In this document: one piece after another, positions 23,034 to 25,013 of the stretch
How the letters are laid out: each line of letters starts with the position of its first letter
Position numbering within the stretch: position 1 is the first letter of the stretch
Assembly (NCBI GenBank): GCA_945910925.1
Contig: CAMDZX010000011.1
Location: forward strand, 1-25,013
Length of the DNA: 25,013 nt
Origin: an uncultured bacterium
GTDB lineage: Bacteria > Cyanobacteriota > Vampirovibrionia > Gastranaerophilales > Gastranaerophilaceae
Direction: 5' to 3'
Translations under genes and position numbers: made by a program
The notes under the pieces: generated by a model
What the model saw: only the letters and a program-made list of their open reading frames with translations
Databases searched by the model: none
Told to the model about the DNA's origin: nothing

Positions 23034-23208
23034 TTACTCTTATATAAAGTATTTTTTTTTCTTGAAATTGACTTTTTTATTTAATTTCTTAACATTTGTT
23101 TACATTTCTTTTTGGTTTTATCTAAAAAGGTATTATAAAAACTCTTTAAATTAAGTAATAGTGTACATTTTACCATATTAAATTTTGTATAATTTTAGAT
23201 TTAAACTA

Positions 23209-23236
23209 TTGCAGTTTTAATGAAAATGGTTATAAT
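23209..23236 (+). promoter_or_regulatory. Promoter of the 28-codon gene
   Basis: TTGCAG (23209-23214), 16-bp spacer, consensus TATAAT (23231-23236), on the plus strand. It would start a transcript near 23243 with a leader of about 48 nt before the small ORF. Confidence 0.65.
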
Positions 23237-23290
23237 GTAGGTGTAAGTTCTGTTATTAAATATTATCAATGACTAAAGATAGGAGTCTAT

Positions 23291-23377
23291 ATGAAAATTC
23301 TCCGCGATGTTCTTGAAAAAATAGTTGCATACCTTGAAAAAGCAGGCACACACGCATTTAAGTATATTGCGTACTAA
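23291..23377 (+). CDS. Small protein, 28 aa, basic amphipathic helix
   Basis: ATG at 23291 to TAA at 23375-23377, 28 codons. The protein begins MKILRDVLEKIVAYLEKAG and ends THAFKYIAY. Hydrophobic residues I3, L4, V7, L8, I11, V12 and L15 recur every three to four positions, so it would form an amphipathic helix; net charge is about +2. There is no transmembrane stretch long enough to cross a bilayer. Support for expression: AGGAG 5 nt before the ATG, a TTGCAG/TATAAT promoter about 55-80 bp upstream, and a hairpin that begins on the nucleotide after the stop codon. It has no gene downstream in the same direction, so it is not a leader peptide. It is convergent with glnA (39 bp between stops). 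I recognise no homologue. Confidence 0.68.
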   Translation: MKILRDVLEKIVAYLEKAGTHAFKYIAY

Positions 23378-23405
23378 AAAGGGTTGAATTAAACTCCAAC
23401 CCTTT
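23378..23405. terminator. Terminator shared by glnA and the small gene
   Basis: A perfect 9-bp stem, AAAGGGTTG (23378-23386) and CAACCCTTT (23397-23405), with a 10-nt loop. On the minus strand it is followed by TTTTTA, so it is a good glnA terminator. In the plus direction the stem is present but the T run is short. Confidence 0.82.
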
Positions 23406-23416
23406 CTCATTCTGCT

Positions 23417-24781
23417 TTAGTATCTTGCAAGATACTTATTGATTTCCCACTGGGTGACGCAGGTTCTGTAATCATCCCATTCTTTTTCTTTTGCGGTTAC
23501 GAATTCTGTCATTATATGTTGACCTAGAGCTGCATTTGCAACCAATGATTTATCAAGCAGTTCTACCGCATCAATTAATGTACCCGGTAAAGAATCAATT
23601 TTTTGTCTTTTACGTTCTTTGCTTGTTAGTTTATAAATATTGCTGTCAACAGGTGCAGGCGGTTCGATTTTATTTCTGATACCGTCAAGACAAGCCTCTA
23701 ATATTGTTGCAAAAGCAAGATAAGGGTTACAAGAAGGATCCGGAGAACGAAGTTCAACACGTGTTGCAACTCCTCGTTTTGCAGGAACTCTCAATAATGC
23801 ACTTCTGTTAGCAAGTGACCATGCGAGATAAACAGGTGCTTCATATCCCGGAACAAGCCTTTTGTAACTGTTTACAGTCGGGTTAAGTATTGCAGTTATA
23901 CTCTTGATATGCTTTAATAACCCGCCAATTGCGTATTTTGCAGTATCTGAAAGTTGATACTCGGCATTTTCGTCATAAAAAGCATTCTTACCGTCTTTGA
24001 ATAGTGAAATATTGCAGTGCATCCCCGAACCGTTTATTCCGAAAATCGGTTTTGGCATAAATGTGGCATGCAATTCATGTAGCGCTGCAATTGCCTTAAC
24101 AACAACTTTAAATGTTGCGACATTATCCGCAGTTGTTAATATATCCGCATATTTGAAATCAACTTCATGTTGTCCGTCTGCAACTTCGTGATGTGATGCT
24201 TCAATATCAAAGTTCATTTCTTGTAACGTATTAACAATGTCCGAACGAACATCTTCACCTAAATCTTCGGGTCCTATATCATAATAGCCTGCGTTATCCA
24301 TAGTTGATGTTGTTATATTACCGTTTTCATCCTTTGAGAATAAGAAAAACTCTGCTTCAGGACCCATATTCATTGTAAAACCAAGCTTTTTAGCTTCATT
24401 CATTAATCTTTTTAAATTACATCTTGGGCAACCTTCAAAAGGAGTTCCGTCTGCATTATAGATATCACAAATAATTCTTGCGGACTCATACCCTTCAATA
24501 TCTCTCCAAGGGAGAATTTCAAAAGTATTTTTGTCAGGATAGAAAAACATATCAGATGTTTCAATACTTCTAAATCCTTTTATAGAAGAACCGTCAAGCA
24601 TAATTTCATTAGCAAGAATTTTGTCAATGTGACTTGCCGGAATCGATATATTCTTAACTTGTCCGTTTATATCTACGAATTGAAGTTTTATGAAGCGAAT
24701 ATTTCTTTCTTTAATTATACGTTTTATGTCATCGGCGCTTAAATCTCTGCCATCCATTCTTTTATATGTAAATTCGCTCAT
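23417..24781 (-). CDS. glnA: Glutamine synthetase, type I-alpha
   Basis: A 454-aa dodecameric enzyme that makes glutamine from glutamate, ammonia and ATP, the centre of nitrogen assimilation. Family motifs: FVDINGQVKNISIPASH, MLDGSSIKGF, MGPEAEFFLF (metal site), EASHHEVADGQHEVDFKYAD, GINGSGMHCNISLF, NSYKRLVPGYEAP and RVELRSPDPSCNPYLA. The length and EASHHEVxxGQHE pattern place it in the alpha subgroup (Bacillus type, ~445 aa); the adenylylation tyrosine loop of the beta group is absent. By my alignment the feedback-inhibition arginine of B. subtilis GlnA (R62) is serine here (S72), with an arginine at the preceding position. A CPRC pair (118-121) is unusual. The ribosome binding site GGAGG is 4 nt before the ATG. 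Confidence 0.97.
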   Translation of the reverse strand: MSEFTYKRMDGRDLSADDIKRIIKERNIRFIKLQFVDINGQVKNISIPASHIDKILANEIMLDGSSIKGFRSIETSDMFFYPDKNTFEILPWRDIEGYESARIICDIYNADGTPFEGCPRCNLKRLMNEAKKLGFTMNMGPEAEFFLFSKDENGNITTSTMDNAGYYDIGPEDLGEDVRSDIVNTLQEMNFDIEASHHEVADGQHEVDFKYADILTTADNVATFKVVVKAIAALHELHATFMPKPIFGINGSGMHCNISLFKDGKNAFYDENAEYQLSDTAKYAIGGLLKHIKSITAILNPTVNSYKRLVPGYEAPVYLAWSLANRSALLRVPAKRGVATRVELRSPDPSCNPYLAFATILEACLDGIRNKIEPPAPVDSNIYKLTSKERKRQKIDSLPGTLIDAVELLDKSLVANAALGQHIMTEFVTAKEKEWDDYRTCVTQWEINKYLARY

Positions 24782-24813
24782 AAATCCTCCATTTGCATTC
24801 TTATATAAACTAC

Positions 24814-24849
24814 GTATTTAATTAAAATACATATTTTGGCTGCTGTCAA
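24814..24849 (-). promoter_or_regulatory. glnA promoter with palindrome over the -10 box
   Basis: On the minus strand: consensus TTGACA (24849-24844), exactly 17 bp, TTTAAT (24826-24821). An inverted repeat GTATTT-N5-AAATAC (24814-24830) covers the -10 box, so it is a candidate repressor site. It does not fit the NtcA consensus GTA-N8-TAC (spacing is 11) or the Bacillus GlnR consensus. Confidence 0.7.
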
Positions 24850-25013
24850 TGATTTTTATATTAAGAATAAGTAAAGACAGGTTTTTTACGTAATATTAAT
24901 TTTTTAAAATTTTCATAAAAAATATAATTAAATTTTAAATTTTATAAAAAAATATAGAAAAAATTAAAAATTATTATAATAAAAAATATAAATAATAAAT
25001 TTTTTTTTTAATT
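24850..25013. other. Extremely AT-rich gene-free end of the window
   Basis: No ORF or structured RNA is visible. From 24901 to 25013 only one C and one G occur. The A and T tracts are about 3-10 long and suggest bent DNA or an UP-like element behind the glnA promoter. It could also be the downstream part of the next gene's terminator region or low-quality sequence at a contig end. Confidence 0.55.

Larger units (their letters stand above)
22986..23290. other. Gene-free region upstream of the Gly/Met-rich gene and the small ORF
   Basis: This 305-bp AT-rich gap holds the 5' control region of the Gly/Met-rich gene (minus; ribosome binding site GGGAGG at 22997-22992 and the AGGTTAG repeats) and the promoter of the 28-codon gene (plus). 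Between about 23040 and 23205 I see only AT-rich sequence with several -10-like hexamers (for example TATAAT at 23189-23194) and no ORF or structured RNA that I can defend. Confidence 0.6.

Noticed and set aside
23170..23185. NtcA-like site (GTA-N8-TAC) between glnA and the Gly/Met-rich gene
   Set aside because: The best match has the wrong spacing (GTACATTTTAC has 5 bp between halves).

Overview
The window is AT-rich chromosomal DNA, densely packed with housekeeping, signalling and cofactor genes. It contains no rRNA, tRNA, CRISPR array, insertion sequence or phage gene that I can recognise. Standard stops, including TGA, are used. The best guess is a non-photosynthetic relative of cyanobacteria (Vampirovibrionia/Gastranaerophilales-like, gut-type). 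The grounds are base composition, a SigF/SigB-like group 3 sigma factor next to a prepilin peptidase, NarL regulators with cyanobacterial-style features, HD-GYP/GAF signalling, exported helical proteins and GS-I-alpha glutamine synthetase. This is an inference from gene style, not from a marker gene.

Layout. Positions 1-145 hold the start of a NUDIX gene (minus). It is divergent from an alternative sigma factor and prepilin peptidase pair (plus, 170-1839). Two opposed terminators (about 1925-2021) separate this pair from a long minus-strand block (2039-13282). In transcription order that block holds two paralogous exported proteins, a GAF/HD-GYP protein, an exported TPR protein, two NarL-type response regulators, a pentapeptide-repeat protein, a DnaJ with a halved zinc finger, QueE, an unknown 328-aa protein and phosphoglycerate mutase GpmI. 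A divergent control region (13283-13393) with a perfect 16-bp palindrome separates this block from a plus-strand block: a TPR protein, GatA, PanB, PanC, a Gfo/Idh sugar dehydrogenase, a PgsA-like phosphatidyltransferase, TrmL, NnrD and YajQ (13394-20870). AroQ (minus) and FolE2 (plus) are divergent. They are followed by a Gly/Met-rich unknown protein (minus), a 28-codon small gene (plus, 23291-23377) and glutamine synthetase GlnA (minus). The window ends in a stretch with almost no G or C.

How the genes may work together. The sigma/PilD pair suggests control of type IV pili or competence. The HD-GYP, response-regulator and exported-protein genes look like one envelope-linked signalling locus with no histidine kinase in the window. 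PanB/PanC make pantothenate. FolE2 and QueE act in GTP-derived pterin/deazapurine chemistry. GatA, TrmL and QueE concern tRNA.

The most noteworthy observations are the 28-codon gene with its own promoter, ribosome binding site and terminator; the paralogous exported pair; several genes that appear to be leaderless; and the AGGTTAG repeats on both sides of the Gly/Met-rich gene.
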